DNA from: Naumovozyma dairenensis CBS 421
Taxonomy: Eukaryota > Ascomycota > Saccharomycetes > Saccharomycetales > Saccharomycetaceae
Assembly (NCBI RefSeq): GCF_000227115.2
Contig: NC_016479.1
Span: forward strand, 1,610,686 to 1,674,685
Length of the DNA: 64,000 bases
Direction: 5' to 3'
Part shown: positions 20,808-31,301 of the stretch, piece after piece
Position numbering within the stretch: position 1 is the first letter of the stretch
Layout of the letters: each line of letters starts with the position of its first letter
The notes under the pieces: generated by a model
Told to the model about the DNA's origin: nothing
What the model saw: the letters and a program-made list of their open reading frames with translations, nothing else
Databases searched by the model: none
Translations under genes and position numbers: made by a program

Positions 20808-22415
20808 TCTTACAGTTTTACAGTGTTTATGAATATGCGAAAGTAGTTATGTATTTGAGTTAAATTGAGAAAGAAAATAAGAGATTAACGTAGCGCATAA
20901 TCACGTTGTTTGTTAAATATATACAACTAGTCATCATTTGAGCTGTACGAATAAAGGAAATATACACACATTGTTTTTTGTCAACTTTCCAAACTATTAC
21001 ATACGTACATTGTTGTTCTTTTCCATGAACCGGAGTTTAATCGAAAAATTCTCAAGCCAAATTTATTTTGTTGAATTACTTTTTTTTTTTTTTTTTTTCT
21101 ATTTTTTTCGATTACGATATCCTTTGATGACATGTTACCTAATTGGGCCATTTGCCGCGATTGAATGTAAATAAACGCGTGAAAACGGGTTTATATATTT
21201 TCTTTCCGAAATTTTACCCGGGGTGTGGGCGGGTAACGGAAGGCCTGGGCGGCTATTTTCATACATTTGCATTATATGGGAAGTAAATTATGTGCATTAT
21301 GAATTTTATCTGCTGAGGATTGTTTTCTTGAAGGAGACATATTGGAAGGTATTCTTTGTATAATGAATGTTTGTATCTACGTAAATGCTATTAACTTTGA
21401 CTGCGTTCACTGAAACTTTGTTATTTGATAATAAATGTGGAACGTTGATTATTTCCAGTTTGGAATAATACTAACTTTTTTCATAAATAGCAACGTATGT
21501 TTAGAATTATTATTTTCTTATTACATAGTCAATATACTGGATTGTGCCAACTTAAACTAACCCCATACAGGTATAAGGAACCCATTTTTACGGTCTCAAG
21601 TAATCGCCATTATAGGATAAGACTATTGAAAAAAGATGGCAATGCAAATGAGATTCAAAAGATATCCTAGTGAATATGGGCTTTATTAAAAAAAAAATCT
21701 TACGATGGATTGCCGTTTATTGTTCTTTACGTATATAATTCATTGGAGCATTGCAGGTTCCAATTTGTAAAAATAATTAGCAAGATGAAAAGATTGAGTA
21801 AGAATGAAGGACCTGAAGAATCAATAGGTAAGTTCGCAGGCATAAACATAAAAACTAAATGGTAACTCAATTCAGTTTCATCTTCTGCAACTTATATCTA
21901 CAAGAAGGCAAATCTGGGTGCACGCTAATATCACACTAGTTCAAGAGGCTTATTCAACTTCATAAATGATATTTTATATAAGCGATTCATTTTGCCCTCA
22001 GATACGACATCTAGAGATTGATTAAGATATTTCTAATTTGTTTTCTCTGTTTAATGGCTTAAACCACTGGGTACTCTTCTCATTTTCGTAAAATTTCATG
22101 TTAACTTCGTTTATTTTCACCAAATGGGCGAGATATCGTTCATAACGTCAAGAACACGCATACCCACATACGATGGATGTACGTAAGGGAATTAATCATT
22201 GTTTGAAATAGAAGGACACAAAGTAATATAAACGTCAACGATATGACCGATCCCTTCTTATACGTACACTTTCTACTTTAGCACACACATATATGTTATA
22301 TAATACTGTAATTCATCAGCTTCTATAACTTAAAGATTTAAGTTCCTTATATTACAAAGTATTTGGCTATCAAGTTCGTTAACGGATCCAAATAACGCAC
22401 GCAGACTCCCGCAAG
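20808..22415. other. 1.6-kb spacer between IZH1 and ERG24
   Basis: Both gene starts face this spacer, so it holds two promoters. Features seen: a T18-like tract near 21079-21098, a GC-rich patch at 21216-21250, a TACTAAC sequence at 21468-21474 and a 57-codon open frame just after it. I see no tRNA or known protein. Confidence 0.5.
21497..21670 (+). CDS. Small hypothetical ORF (57 codons)
   Basis: ATG at 21497 to TAG at 21668 gives a basic 57-residue peptide starting MFRIIIFLLHSQY and ending KDGNANEIQKIS. A yeast branch-point sequence TACTAAC (21468) with a following T-run and ATAG (21487-21490) lies only six bases before the ATG, so it might be the second exon of a spliced gene. I found no good 5' splice site upstream and recognise no homologue. 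Chance remains likely. Confidence 0.2.
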   Translation: MFRIIIFLLHSQYTGLCQLKLTPYRYKEPIFTVSSNRHYRIRLLKKDGNANEIQKIS

Positions 22416-23747
22416 ATGACATTGAATCCAAAGACCACTAAATTTGAATTTGGTGGGCCTCTAGGAGTCACCGTATTAACTATCTTCCTACCAATCTTAT
22501 CAGTGGTATTAAATGAACTTATACGCTCAGATTATTACATCAAGGGTATTTTCCAAAATTTTTCAATCAATGAAACATTGAAAAACATCACTCCCTTCTC
22601 CTCATTATTACAATTAACTTTCAATAAACAAGTTTGGACATATTACTTAACTTGGTTCATCTCTTTGTTGGTCTTTGATACCATATTACCGGGGAAGTAC
22701 ATGAATGGTTGTGAATTAAGAGATGGTACAAAACTTACTTATAAGATTAATGGTATAAGTATGGTCACTTTATTAATTTTGATCCTTTCCGTTAGATGGA
22801 ATTTAACTAATGGTACCATGCCTGAATTACAATTCTTATATGATCATATTTTGGAATTATGTCTAGTTACTATTGTATTTGCATTCATCTTAAGTATCTA
22901 TTGTTACGCGGTTAGTTTTATTCCTTTGTTAGGGAGTAAAAGAAATGGTCAAGACGGCAAGGAAAAGGTATTAGCCGTGGGAGGGAACTCGGGCAACTTA
23001 ATTTATGATTGGTTTATTGGGAGAGAATTAAATCCAAGATTTTTCTTTAACATAATTGATATAAAGATGTTTTGTGAATTAAGACCTGGTATGTTATTGT
23101 GGTTATTGATTAACTTGTCATGTTTACATCATCATTATTTAATGAATGATGGAGAGATTAATGACGCTTTATTGTTAGTTAACATATTGCAAGCATTTTA
23201 TATCTTTGATGGCGTCTTGAATGAAGAAGGTGTTCTTTCAATGATGGATATTACTACTGATGGGTTTGGATTCATGTTAGCCTTCGGTGATTTAACTTTT
23301 GTACCATTCACATATTCATTGCAGGCAAGATATTTGAGTGTGTCACCAATCACTTTGGGTTATACCAGATGTATATTAATTTCAACAATAATGTGTATTG
23401 GTTATTATATTTTCCATTCATCAAATATGCAAAAATCAAATTTTAGGCAAGGGAAATTGGAAAATCTGAAAAGTATTCAAACTAAACGTGGTACAAAACT
23501 ATTATGTGACGGATGGTGGTCGAAATCTCAACATATTAACTATTTCGGTGATTGGTTGATATCATTAAGTTGGTGTTTAACTACTTGGTTCCAAACTCCA
23601 TTGACATATTATTATTCCATATATTTTGCTACATTATTAATGCATAGACAAATAAGAGATGAAGAAAAATGCCATGCAAAATATGGTAAAAGTTGGGAAG
23701 AATATCAAAGGAAAGTTCCATACAAGATCATCCCATATGTATATTGA
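22416..23747 (+). CDS. ERG24: C-14 sterol reductase Erg24
   Basis: The protein has 443 residues (S. cerevisiae 438). Erg24 reduces the C14-C15 double bond of 4,4-dimethylcholesta-trienol with NADPH in the ER membrane during ergosterol synthesis. The start LNPKTTKFEFGGPLG is typical of the family. Eight or more hydrophobic segments follow. Sterol-reductase signatures are present: GNSGNLIYDWFIGRELNPR, LLCDGWWSKSQHINYFGDW and the C-terminal KVPYKIIPYVY. S. cerevisiae ERG24 lies on chromosome XIV (YNL280C), so its position here between IZH1 and CDS1 marks rearrangement breakpoints on both sides. Confidence 0.97.
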   Translation: MTLNPKTTKFEFGGPLGVTVLTIFLPILSVVLNELIRSDYYIKGIFQNFSINETLKNITPFSSLLQLTFNKQVWTYYLTWFISLLVFDTILPGKYMNGCELRDGTKLTYKINGISMVTLLILILSVRWNLTNGTMPELQFLYDHILELCLVTIVFAFILSIYCYAVSFIPLLGSKRNGQDGKEKVLAVGGNSGNLIYDWFIGRELNPRFFFNIIDIKMFCELRPGMLLWLLINLSCLHHHYLMNDGEINDALLLVNILQAFYIFDGVLNEEGVLSMMDITTDGFGFMLAFGDLTFVPFTYSLQARYLSVSPITLGYTRCILISTIMCIGYYIFHSSNMQKSNFRQGKLENLKSIQTKRGTKLLCDGWWSKSQHINYFGDWLISLSWCLTTWFQTPLTYYYSIYFATLLMHRQIRDEEKCHAKYGKSWEEYQRKVPYKIIPYVY

Positions 23748-24186
23748 TACCACGAATTTACGTATATTCTTATGTATATATATATATATATATTGTGACG
23801 TTTATACTTTGTATCATTTTCACATGTGCCGTCCACAGCGATAGTGGAAACTTCAATGTGAAAAGTAAAAGTGAAAAAAAAACTAACAGTAAGACTAAAT
23901 TGACAATATCAAAGAAACTGTAAACACTGAGAAGTTGTAGAATATGATCCTTCTTATTGCACTTGCTATATCGTCTATATAGATTTTTCAATTCAGAGAA
24001 TACCTGTATTCATTTGTCTTTCATAAAACTTTATCTGGGCTTCTGTTAAAGAAAATTATTCTGAAAGAATTGGCAACGTCTGCGAGAATAAACTACGAAC
24101 TGCGATCAGTATTTTATTATCCAATTCGTTCTATTAAGGTTGTTCCTACATCATAATATATTCCCTTAAATATCCAATAAGAAAAG
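23748..24186. other. Spacer: ERG24 3' flank and CDS1 promoter
   Basis: It holds a TA dinucleotide run (23777-23793) that probably belongs to the ERG24 3' end signals, and a near-perfect inositol element. Nothing else is seen. Confidence 0.5.
23817..23826 (-). promoter_or_regulatory. Near-match UAS-INO upstream of CDS1
   Basis: The minus strand reads CATGTGAAAA, nine of ten bases of the inositol element, about 360 bp before CDS1. Inositol control of CDS1 is known in S. cerevisiae; its action here is inference. Confidence 0.45.
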
Positions 24187-25500
24187 ATGTCTGAAGTCGA
24201 ACAAGCTCCGGCAAAGGAATCCAAGGAAAGCATACCTTCTAAGGATACGATAGATACAACGTCAAAAGAACAAGATGAAATCACAACGACGCTTGCAAAT
24301 GAAAGTAAAAAATCCAACTTCCTTGTAAGAACATTCTGGACTTTAATTATGATTGCAGGATTCTTCATCATTATTGGATCCGGTCATATTTGGTGTGTTA
24401 TTTTAATCTTAGGTTGTCAAATTGCAGTCTTTAGTGAATGTATTGCCGTAACAAGTGCATCAGGCCGTGAGAAAAATCTACCTTTAACAAAGACTTTAAA
24501 TTGGTATTTCCTTTTCACAACAATTTATTATTTAAATGGATTATCATTTTTAAGTTTTTTCCAAAGAAGACTATCGTTCTTTGAATATAAGATAATAGCC
24601 ATCATTGCAACTAATCATAAATTCATCTGTTATTGTTTTTATGTCATTGGGTTTGTCTTATTTGTTTGTAGTCTAAGAAAGGGGTTTTTGAAATTCCAAT
24701 TTGCATCGTTATGTGTCACTCATATGGCTTTATTATTAGTCGTCTTCCAAGGTCATTTGATTATGAACAACTTATTAAATGGTATCATTTGGTTCTTATT
24801 ACCTTGTGGATTAGTCATTGTTAATGACATTTTCGCATACTTATGTGGGATTACATTCGGTCGTACCAAATTAATTGAAATCTCTCCCAAGAAAACTTTA
24901 GAAGGGTTCCTTGGTGCATGGTTCTTTACAGCATTAGCAAGTATCATATTAACAAGATTATTAACACCATATGATTATTTGACTTGTCCAGCAGCCAACG
25001 AGATTAATTCTAATTTCTTTACATTTGTTACATGTGATTTAAATCCAGTTTTCATCCCACAAGAATATAGATTATCACCTATGGTTTTCGATAAGATTGG
25101 AATTTCATCAATCACTATGAAACCAATATATTTCCATGCATTGAATTTGGCCACTTTTGCATCCTTATTTGCACCATTTGGTGGATTTTTTGCATCCGGG
25201 TTGAAAAGAACCTTCAAAGTGAAAGACTTCGGTCATTCTATTCCAGGTCATGGTGGTATTACCGATAGGATTGATTGTCAATTCATCATGGGTTCATTTG
25301 CTAATCTCTACTACGAAACTTTTATCAGCGAACATAGAATTACTGTTGATACTGTACTATCAACCATCTTGATGAATTTGAATGACAAACAAATTATTGA
25401 ATTGATTTCCGTGTTAAATTCTGTTTTATTCAAGAAAGAAGTTGTTGGTGAAGAAACCTATGAGAAATTAGTTGACATTTATAAGTCAACAACAGCTTGA
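24187..25500 (+). CDS. CDS1: Phosphatidate cytidylyltransferase (CDP-DAG synthase) Cds1
   Basis: The protein has 437 residues (S. cerevisiae 457). Cds1 makes CDP-diacylglycerol from phosphatidate and CTP in the ER, the branch point to phosphatidylinositol, phosphatidylserine and cardiolipin precursors. A polar N-tail of about 45 residues precedes several membrane helices. The family signature begins at about residue 337: SGLKRTFKVKD then HSIPGHGGITDRID, holding the metal-binding acidic residues. The preceding motif EISPKKTLEGFLGAW is also conserved. It is followed by YPK3 as in S. cerevisiae (YBR029C, YBR028C). Confidence 0.97.
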   Translation: MSEVEQAPAKESKESIPSKDTIDTTSKEQDEITTTLANESKKSNFLVRTFWTLIMIAGFFIIIGSGHIWCVILILGCQIAVFSECIAVTSASGREKNLPLTKTLNWYFLFTTIYYLNGLSFLSFFQRRLSFFEYKIIAIIATNHKFICYCFYVIGFVLFVCSLRKGFLKFQFASLCVTHMALLLVVFQGHLIMNNLLNGIIWFLLPCGLVIVNDIFAYLCGITFGRTKLIEISPKKTLEGFLGAWFFTALASIILTRLLTPYDYLTCPAANEINSNFFTFVTCDLNPVFIPQEYRLSPMVFDKIGISSITMKPIYFHALNLATFASLFAPFGGFFASGLKRTFKVKDFGHSIPGHGGITDRIDCQFIMGSFANLYYETFISEHRITVDTVLSTILMNLNDKQIIELISVLNSVLFKKEVVGEETYEKLVDIYKSTTA

Positions 25501-26087
25501 GGGGAGAAATAAAATAATATGTGTCACAAAAACCATCATATACCAGTGCATCATTATTACGCGAGACAAACACGAATCTATGTACAAATAAAAAGAGGAA
25601 GGGAACCAGACTTCTATATCAGTTGGCTCCCACAATATCGGGCACAATAATATTTGTGTTATATTATTTTTATTACGAATCATATCTCTATAGGTCTATA
25701 TATATATATATTATATTATATTATTAGTGAAAGTTAACATTTTAGTTAATTATTAGTGCACAAATATATATATATATGTATATCATAAATTGTTCCTCCA
25801 AATCCGTATACTATAATTTTCTGGTCACCCACTTGGGTTTATTATACAGTGGTATGTCTTTTACTTTGCTTTTCGGAATTTTTCCAAATTATTTATGGAC
25901 TGAGTGACACCTTTTTTCTTCTACGTATATGTATAAAAATTTCAATAACTGAACAAAGGAAGTGAAAAATGTATTTGACAAAGACGTCGACTCTCTCGCT
26001 ATAGGTTGATATTATTATACAATCTAGTTAAAACTAGTCGTCGAGAAGTACATGTAATATAACCATAAACTGCAGTGTAACGGCATA
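25501..26087. other. Spacer: CDS1 3' flank and YPK3 promoter
   Basis: AT-rich, with TA dinucleotide runs near 25700 and 25765. No gene or clear regulatory motif is seen. Confidence 0.4.
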
Positions 26088-27695
26088 ATGATATTTGCTT
26101 TAGATGAAGAACTACAAAAATTAAACCTAAATCCATCAACGTCATCACCATCACCAGGAGACATCGAGCCCAATCTACCAACATTCCACAGGTCAGAAGT
26201 GGAAGAAACTTTGGAGACTGATGATGAATTAGATATAACAAATCCACCACATTTGAATGGACAGCCAATCCCATTTACTAGCTCGAAAATTGGGACAAGA
26301 AGAAGATCATCACGTATTGATAAATTCCCTGTATTGACCCCCACAAACGTTAAACATATTCCCTTAACATACGATCATAATGATGACGTAGTTGAAGAAG
26401 AATTAGAACGCTCCTCTACTCATATAGATACTTTAGCTATCCCAATCCCTAGTACGACAGAGAAGAAGAACAGGAAGAAAAGTGTAAGTAGAACTGTGCG
26501 TGATTTTAAACCTGTAAGAGTCTTAGGACAAGGTGCGTATGGTAAAGTTTTATTAGTGAAGGATAAGAGTTCAAGTAAACTTTATGCTATGAAACAATTA
26601 AGAAAGGCAGAAATATTAATTACACAAGATGTCACCAAGACGAAGCAAGAAGAAAATGAAGAAGATGAAGAGAAGAAGTTACAAAAGAGACTTGAAAGGA
26701 CATTTGCTGAAAGATCAATTTTGTCTGAATTGGAACATCCAAATATTGTTAAATTGTTTTATTCATTTCATGATAATTCTAAATTATATCTATTATTACA
26801 ATATATTCCTGGTGGTGAATTGTTTTTCCATTTGAAAGAGTATGGTACGTTGGATGAAACTACTGTTGCATATTATGCTGCTGAAATTAGTTGCGCTTTG
26901 AAATTCTTGCATGATAAAGGCATCGTTTATAGAGATTTGAAGCCTGAGAATTGTTTATTAAATGAAACAGGTCATTTAGTCTTAACTGATTTTGGATTGA
27001 GTAAGAAAAGTGTTTCACAAGAGGTTAATTCAGAGTTAAATAGTGAAGATACTGATACACCCACAGAACAAATAGGTGAGAATGTTGATACGCTACACTC
27101 GATTATCGGAACACCTGAATATTGTGCTCCAGAAATTTTAAAAGGGTTACCATATGATAGAAATTGTGATTGGTATTCATTAGGTTGTTTATTATATGAT
27201 ATGCTTTCAGGTAAACCACCTTATACTGGGGTCGATCATAAAGTCATCTTAAATAAGATTCAAAAGGATAAGACAGGTCCAAAAATCCCATTCTATTTAA
27301 GTGATGGTATGAAAGATATGCTAACTTGGTTGTTGAAAAAGGATAGAAGTAAAAGATGGGATGTTGATAAATATTGGGCACCAATTGCAAATAACAATAA
27401 GAAATTAAAGAAGAAAAATGGTAAAGAACGTACAAGTGATTTCCAAAGTCATTTCATCTTTAGAAAGATTGATTGGAACCTATTAGAATCTGGAGAATTA
27501 CAAAAGACTACTATGGGTCCTATTGTACCAATTATTACTGATTTGGAATTGGCCGAAAATTTCGATTCTGAATTCACTTCAATGTCCTATGAAAACTTTG
27601 ATGAAGATATTTTGAATAATGATACGAATTCCATTGATATGTTTCAAGGATTTAGTTATAAAGCAAGTGGAAGTTACTTAGAGAAGTATTTTTGA
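26088..27695 (+). CDS. YPK3: AGC protein kinase Ypk3
   Basis: The protein has 535 residues (S. cerevisiae 525). Ypk3 is an S6-kinase-like AGC kinase that phosphorylates ribosomal protein S6 downstream of TORC1. The start MIFALDEEL matches the family. The kinase domain runs from about 143: glycine loop GQGAYGKV, VAIK-type lysine in LYAMKQL, catalytic HRD-type YRDLKPEN, DFG at LTDFGLS, and activation-loop IIGTPEYCAPE with the Pdk1-type threonine. An insertion rich in Glu/Lys sits after the VAIK lysine. The hydrophobic motif FQGFSY at 519-524, with its TORC1-type serine 523, lies 12 residues from the C-terminus. Confidence 0.96.
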   Translation: MIFALDEELQKLNLNPSTSSPSPGDIEPNLPTFHRSEVEETLETDDELDITNPPHLNGQPIPFTSSKIGTRRRSSRIDKFPVLTPTNVKHIPLTYDHNDDVVEEELERSSTHIDTLAIPIPSTTEKKNRKKSVSRTVRDFKPVRVLGQGAYGKVLLVKDKSSSKLYAMKQLRKAEILITQDVTKTKQEENEEDEEKKLQKRLERTFAERSILSELEHPNIVKLFYSFHDNSKLYLLLQYIPGGELFFHLKEYGTLDETTVAYYAAEISCALKFLHDKGIVYRDLKPENCLLNETGHLVLTDFGLSKKSVSQEVNSELNSEDTDTPTEQIGENVDTLHSIIGTPEYCAPEILKGLPYDRNCDWYSLGCLLYDMLSGKPPYTGVDHKVILNKIQKDKTGPKIPFYLSDGMKDMLTWLLKKDRSKRWDVDKYWAPIANNNKKLKKKNGKERTSDFQSHFIFRKIDWNLLESGELQKTTMGPIVPIITDLELAENFDSEFTSMSYENFDEDILNNDTNSIDMFQGFSYKASGSYLEKYF

Positions 27696-28546
27696 AACAA
27701 AACAAAAAAAAGATAGACTTTTCCCCCGCATCACACTTTAATATTAATATTCTTTAAAAGCCATGACTTCAACATAGAAACGATAAATTGGTAATATAAG
27801 CTGCCATAAGGGAGAGTAATACTCAATTGTAATATTACATTGTATTTATTAATAGAAATGAGAGAAATCCCTAATACAAAACCTATACTCTGAATATAGC
27901 TATTTATTTTTAAACAATTTTAGCACATGAGGTTATATTATTTACTTCCGAGAACTATGGACTCGAGTTCTGAAAATATGTTAAATACATAACCTCTATA
28001 TATATTTTTAGTACGAATGGCAATATTAGATCACTGGTTATTCTTCTGAAGAAAAAGGGATACCATGCAGAAAGAAGATAACGTCTAGCGTACGCCTTGT
28101 CAGTTCCCTGCCAAATTTCTTACTTAGCCATCACAGCCAGAGAGCCCTTTTAAAAGGAGGAAAGATGTCTCTTATTTAAACATACGTCAGTTATTCTTGT
28201 AGGGTCAACATCACTCTGAACATGCTATTATCAATGGAGGAAGTAAACTGTTCTCTTGATACATTTACATAGATTATTGTTGGTTACATTATAGTAAAGC
28301 CCGAGAAATAGACCCGAAGGGCGAGTTAAAGGGAGACTTGGAGCGTATGATGCTCAAAGGATTATTTAACAATTGGGGTATAATAGGAACAGGTCAGTTA
28401 GCTATTCCCAACTTTCCCAACTTTCCCAAACATATCTGCCAATAAGTAGAAGCAAGATTTTCAAGAAAGGTACTGTCTCGATTATAATCAATTAATTATA
28501 TCAAAAAACTAACAGAGGATAATAGCTTCAACAATTCAAGAGAAAC
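27696..28546. other. Spacer: YPK3 3' flank and ETR1 promoter
   Basis: It contains a direct repeat TTCCCAACTTTCCCAACTTTC near 28408-28430 and an AT-rich first half. No gene is seen. Confidence 0.4.
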
Positions 28547-29671
28547 ATGTCTACTAAGATCCCCAAGACTTTCAAATCAGTAATTTATTCGACCCATAGC
28601 GTGGAAGATTGTGCATCAGTACTCTCAATCCATGAATATACCCCCAAGGAAGATCTCTCAAAATCAATCGTATTAAAATCCCTTGCGTTCCCTATCAATC
28701 CATCCGATATCAATCAATTACAAGGTGTATACCCGTCTTTACCACCCAAGACGTTAGAATATTCTACAAATGAACCTGCTGCCATTGCAGGAAACGAAGG
28801 TGTCTTTGAAGTGGTGTCAATCCCACCTGAGATGAATACTAACAGTATCAATGATTTAAATGAAGGTGATTGGGTTATCCCGTTATATGCGAATCAAGGG
28901 ACATGGTCTAATTATCGTGTATTTAAGGATCCCAAGGAATTGGTCAGAGTGAATGGATTGGATCTCTATACTGCTGCAACGGTGGCTGTGAATGGTGTCA
29001 CTGCTTATCAATTGGTGAAGAATTTCATTTCATGGGATATTGAGAGTACTGGGAATGAATGGTTGATTCAGAACGCAGGTACCTCAGGAGTCTCTAAGAT
29101 GGTTACTCAAATTGCTAAAATTAATGGTATCAAGACTTTGAGCGTTATTCGTGATAGGGATGATTTTGATGAAGTTGCCGAGACTTTGGAGAAGACGTTT
29201 GGAGCTACTAAAGTTATTTCTGAATCACAAAATAATGATAAAGTCTTCAATAAGGAAGTTTTGCCTAAGATTTTAGGAGAGAATGCAAGGGTTAGGTTGG
29301 CTTTGAATTCTGTTGGTGGTAAATCAAGTTCATCGATTGCAAGAAAATTGGAAAATGATGCCTTGATGTTAACTTATGGAGGGATGTCAAAGCAACCTGT
29401 AACTCTACCAACATCTTTACATATCTTTAAGGGGTTAACTTCTCAAGGGTATTGGTCCACGAAACATAATAAGGAAAATCCAAGCCAAAAAATTGATGCG
29501 ATTGACGCAATAGTTGATATGTATAAAGAAGGTGATTTTATCTCGCCAAAAAATGAGCTAGATATCTTAGAGTGGGATGTTAATAATGCATCAGATACTG
29601 AAGTCCTTGACATGATTAAATATGGTATTACTGGTAAGGGTAAGAAGAGATTAATCAAGCTAAACTGGTGA
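28547..29671 (+). CDS. ETR1: Mitochondrial 2-enoyl thioester reductase Etr1
   Basis: The protein has 374 residues. Etr1 is the NADPH-dependent medium-chain reductase catalysing the last step of mitochondrial type II fatty acid synthesis, needed for lipoate and respiration. Conserved stretches include LAFPINPSDINQLQGVYP, EPAAIAGNEGVFEVVS, QNAGTSGVSKMVTQIAK (nucleotide-binding), LALNSVGGKSSSSIARK and the C-terminal GITGKGKKRL. The start MSTKIPKTFKSVIYS aligns several residues after the S. cerevisiae start, and a stop codon lies in frame upstream, so the targeting peptide is short or weak. The gene order YPK3-ETR1-OLA1 is conserved. Confidence 0.95.
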   Translation: MSTKIPKTFKSVIYSTHSVEDCASVLSIHEYTPKEDLSKSIVLKSLAFPINPSDINQLQGVYPSLPPKTLEYSTNEPAAIAGNEGVFEVVSIPPEMNTNSINDLNEGDWVIPLYANQGTWSNYRVFKDPKELVRVNGLDLYTAATVAVNGVTAYQLVKNFISWDIESTGNEWLIQNAGTSGVSKMVTQIAKINGIKTLSVIRDRDDFDEVAETLEKTFGATKVISESQNNDKVFNKEVLPKILGENARVRLALNSVGGKSSSSIARKLENDALMLTYGGMSKQPVTLPTSLHIFKGLTSQGYWSTKHNKENPSQKIDAIDAIVDMYKEGDFISPKNELDILEWDVNNASDTEVLDMIKYGITGKGKKRLIKLNW

Positions 29672-30137
29672 ACGCGCACCTCTCTCTCTGCCTTACATTA
29701 AACATATCCATTTAAATATATTCCATAACATTGACTATTTATTATTTCATTGAATGAAAATACATACACATCCCCCACTCTATTATTACACCACCAACTA
29801 AACCAAATGTATATACAAACTTCACAATAGCTGACTGACACCTTTAGATGTCCTTTTAATGAATTTTACATAAATACACCATATCATATTACTGCCTGTC
29901 CAAGATTCCAGTCACGTGATCTCTCTTTTAATAAGTGAAAAAATTTTCAGCGCCCATCGAGTGAACAAATCTATACGTAAGGTAAAGTTCGATGAAGCAA
30001 CAATTCGTAGTCGTCGATAATTCTATAAGTAAAAGAGCAGTTAATTGTCAATTCAATTGCCAATATTTTTTTGTATTTTTTTACAGGAGGGCAACAACAG
30101 GTTAGAGATCCAAACCCAAAACTCGAAGGAAGAAAAA
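29672..30137. other. Spacer: ETR1 3' flank and OLA1 promoter
   Basis: It holds a GTCACGTG box listed separately. A T-rich stretch ending in acag at 30068-30085 resembles a 3' splice site but lacks a TACTAAC partner. Confidence 0.5.
29911..29918 (+). promoter_or_regulatory. GTCACGTG box (Cbf1-type) upstream of OLA1
   Basis: GTCACGTG is the full Cbf1/Pho4 E-box, about 220 bp before the OLA1 start. Confidence 0.55.
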
Positions 30138-31301
30138 ATGCCACCAAAGAAGCAAACTGAAGAAAAAAAAGTCCTACTAGGTCGTCCAGGTAACAACTTG
30201 AAAGCTGGTATTGTTGGTCTAGCCAACGTTGGTAAATCCACTTCCTTTCAAGCCATTACTAGATCTCCATTAGGTAACCCAGCCAATTATCCATTTGCTA
30301 CCATTGATCCAGAAGAAGCTCGTGTCATTGTCCCATCTCCAAGATTCGATGAATTATGTGCTATTTATAACAAGACTGCTTCTAAAGTCCCAGCTCATTT
30401 GACCGTTTATGATATTGCTGGTTTGTCTAAAGGTGCTTCTGCTGGTGAAGGGTTAGGTAACGCTTTCTTGTCTCATATTAGAGCTGTCGATTCCATTTAT
30501 CAAGTTGTGCGTTGTTTTGATGATGCTGAAATTATTCATATTGAAGGTGATGTTGATCCTGTTCGTGATTTGGAAATTATTAGTACTGAATTAGGGTTAA
30601 AAGATGTGGAATTTTGTGAGAAGGCTCTTGAAGCTGCTGAAAAGATCGCTAAGAGAGGTGGTCAATCTTTAGAAGTTAAACAAAAGAAAGAGGAAGCTGA
30701 ATTGATTAAACGTATTATTGAATTGATACAAAGTGGTCAAAGAGTTGCCAATCAAACTTGGACTCCAAAGGAAGTGGAAATTATTAATACTATGATGTTG
30801 TTGACTGCTAAACCATGTATTTATTTGATTAATTTGTCTGAAAAGGATTATATAAGAAAGAAGAATAAGCATTTGCTAAGAATTAAAGAATGGGTGGATA
30901 AACATTCTCCAGGTGATTTAATCATCCCATTCAGTGTTCCATTGGAAGAAAAATTATCTCATATGAGTGAAGAAGAAGCTGCTGAAGAATTGAAAAAATT
31001 GGGTACCGTTTCAGCTTTACCAAAGATTATTACTACCATGAGACAAAAATTAGATTTAATTTCCTTTTTCACTTGTGGTCCAGATGAAGTTCGTGAATGG
31101 ACTATTAGAAGAGGTACTAAAGCCCCTCAAGCTGCCGGTGTTATTCATAATGATTTAATGAATACTTTCATCTTAGCTCAAGTTACCAAATATGAAGATG
31201 CTATTGAATATAAAGATGAAGCTGCCGTTAAAGCTGCTGGTAAATTACAACAAAAGGGTAAAGATTATGTAGTTGAAGACGGTGATATCATCTATTTCTA
31301 G
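30138..31301 (+). CDS. OLA1: Obg-like P-loop ATPase Ola1, C-terminus truncated by a one-base insertion
   Basis: The protein is 387 residues from the ATG at 30138 (MPPKKQTEEKKVLLGRPGNN); a further upstream in-frame ATG is poorly placed and not used by the family. Ola1 is a cytosolic YchF-type P-loop ATPase linked to stress and ribosomes. The P-loop GLANVGKS is at 27-34, the G3 motif YDIAGLSKGAS follows, and a TGS domain ends the protein (DYVVEDGDIIYF). The family normally continues with RAGAGKN. Here TTC is followed by TAG, but skipping the T at 31299 gives AGA GCA GGT GCT GGT AAG AAC TAG, exactly those seven residues and a stop at 31323. So a single T insertion removes the last seven residues, or the base is an error. 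Confidence 0.93.
   Translation: MPPKKQTEEKKVLLGRPGNNLKAGIVGLANVGKSTSFQAITRSPLGNPANYPFATIDPEEARVIVPSPRFDELCAIYNKTASKVPAHLTVYDIAGLSKGASAGEGLGNAFLSHIRAVDSIYQVVRCFDDAEIIHIEGDVDPVRDLEIISTELGLKDVEFCEKALEAAEKIAKRGGQSLEVKQKKEEAELIKRIIELIQSGQRVANQTWTPKEVEIINTMMLLTAKPCIYLINLSEKDYIRKKNKHLLRIKEWVDKHSPGDLIIPFSVPLEEKLSHMSEEEAAEELKKLGTVSALPKIITTMRQKLDLISFFTCGPDEVREWTIRRGTKAPQAAGVIHNDLMNTFILAQVTKYEDAIEYKDEAAVKAAGKLQQKGKDYVVEDGDIIYF

Noticed and set aside
21120..21211. Point centromere: TTTCCGAAA at 21203-21211 with ATGACATG about 67 bp before it
   Set aside because: The first element differs from CDEI at a key base, and the stretch between is not the highly AT-rich CDEII expected.
29911..29918. GTCACGTG as CDEI of a centromere
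   Set aside because: No AT-rich block followed by a CDEIII core lies within 150 bp; it is better read as a promoter Cbf1 site.
30060..30085. 5'-leader intron before OLA1
   Set aside because: A pyrimidine run ending in acag is present, but there is no TACTAAC-type branch point or good 5' splice site.
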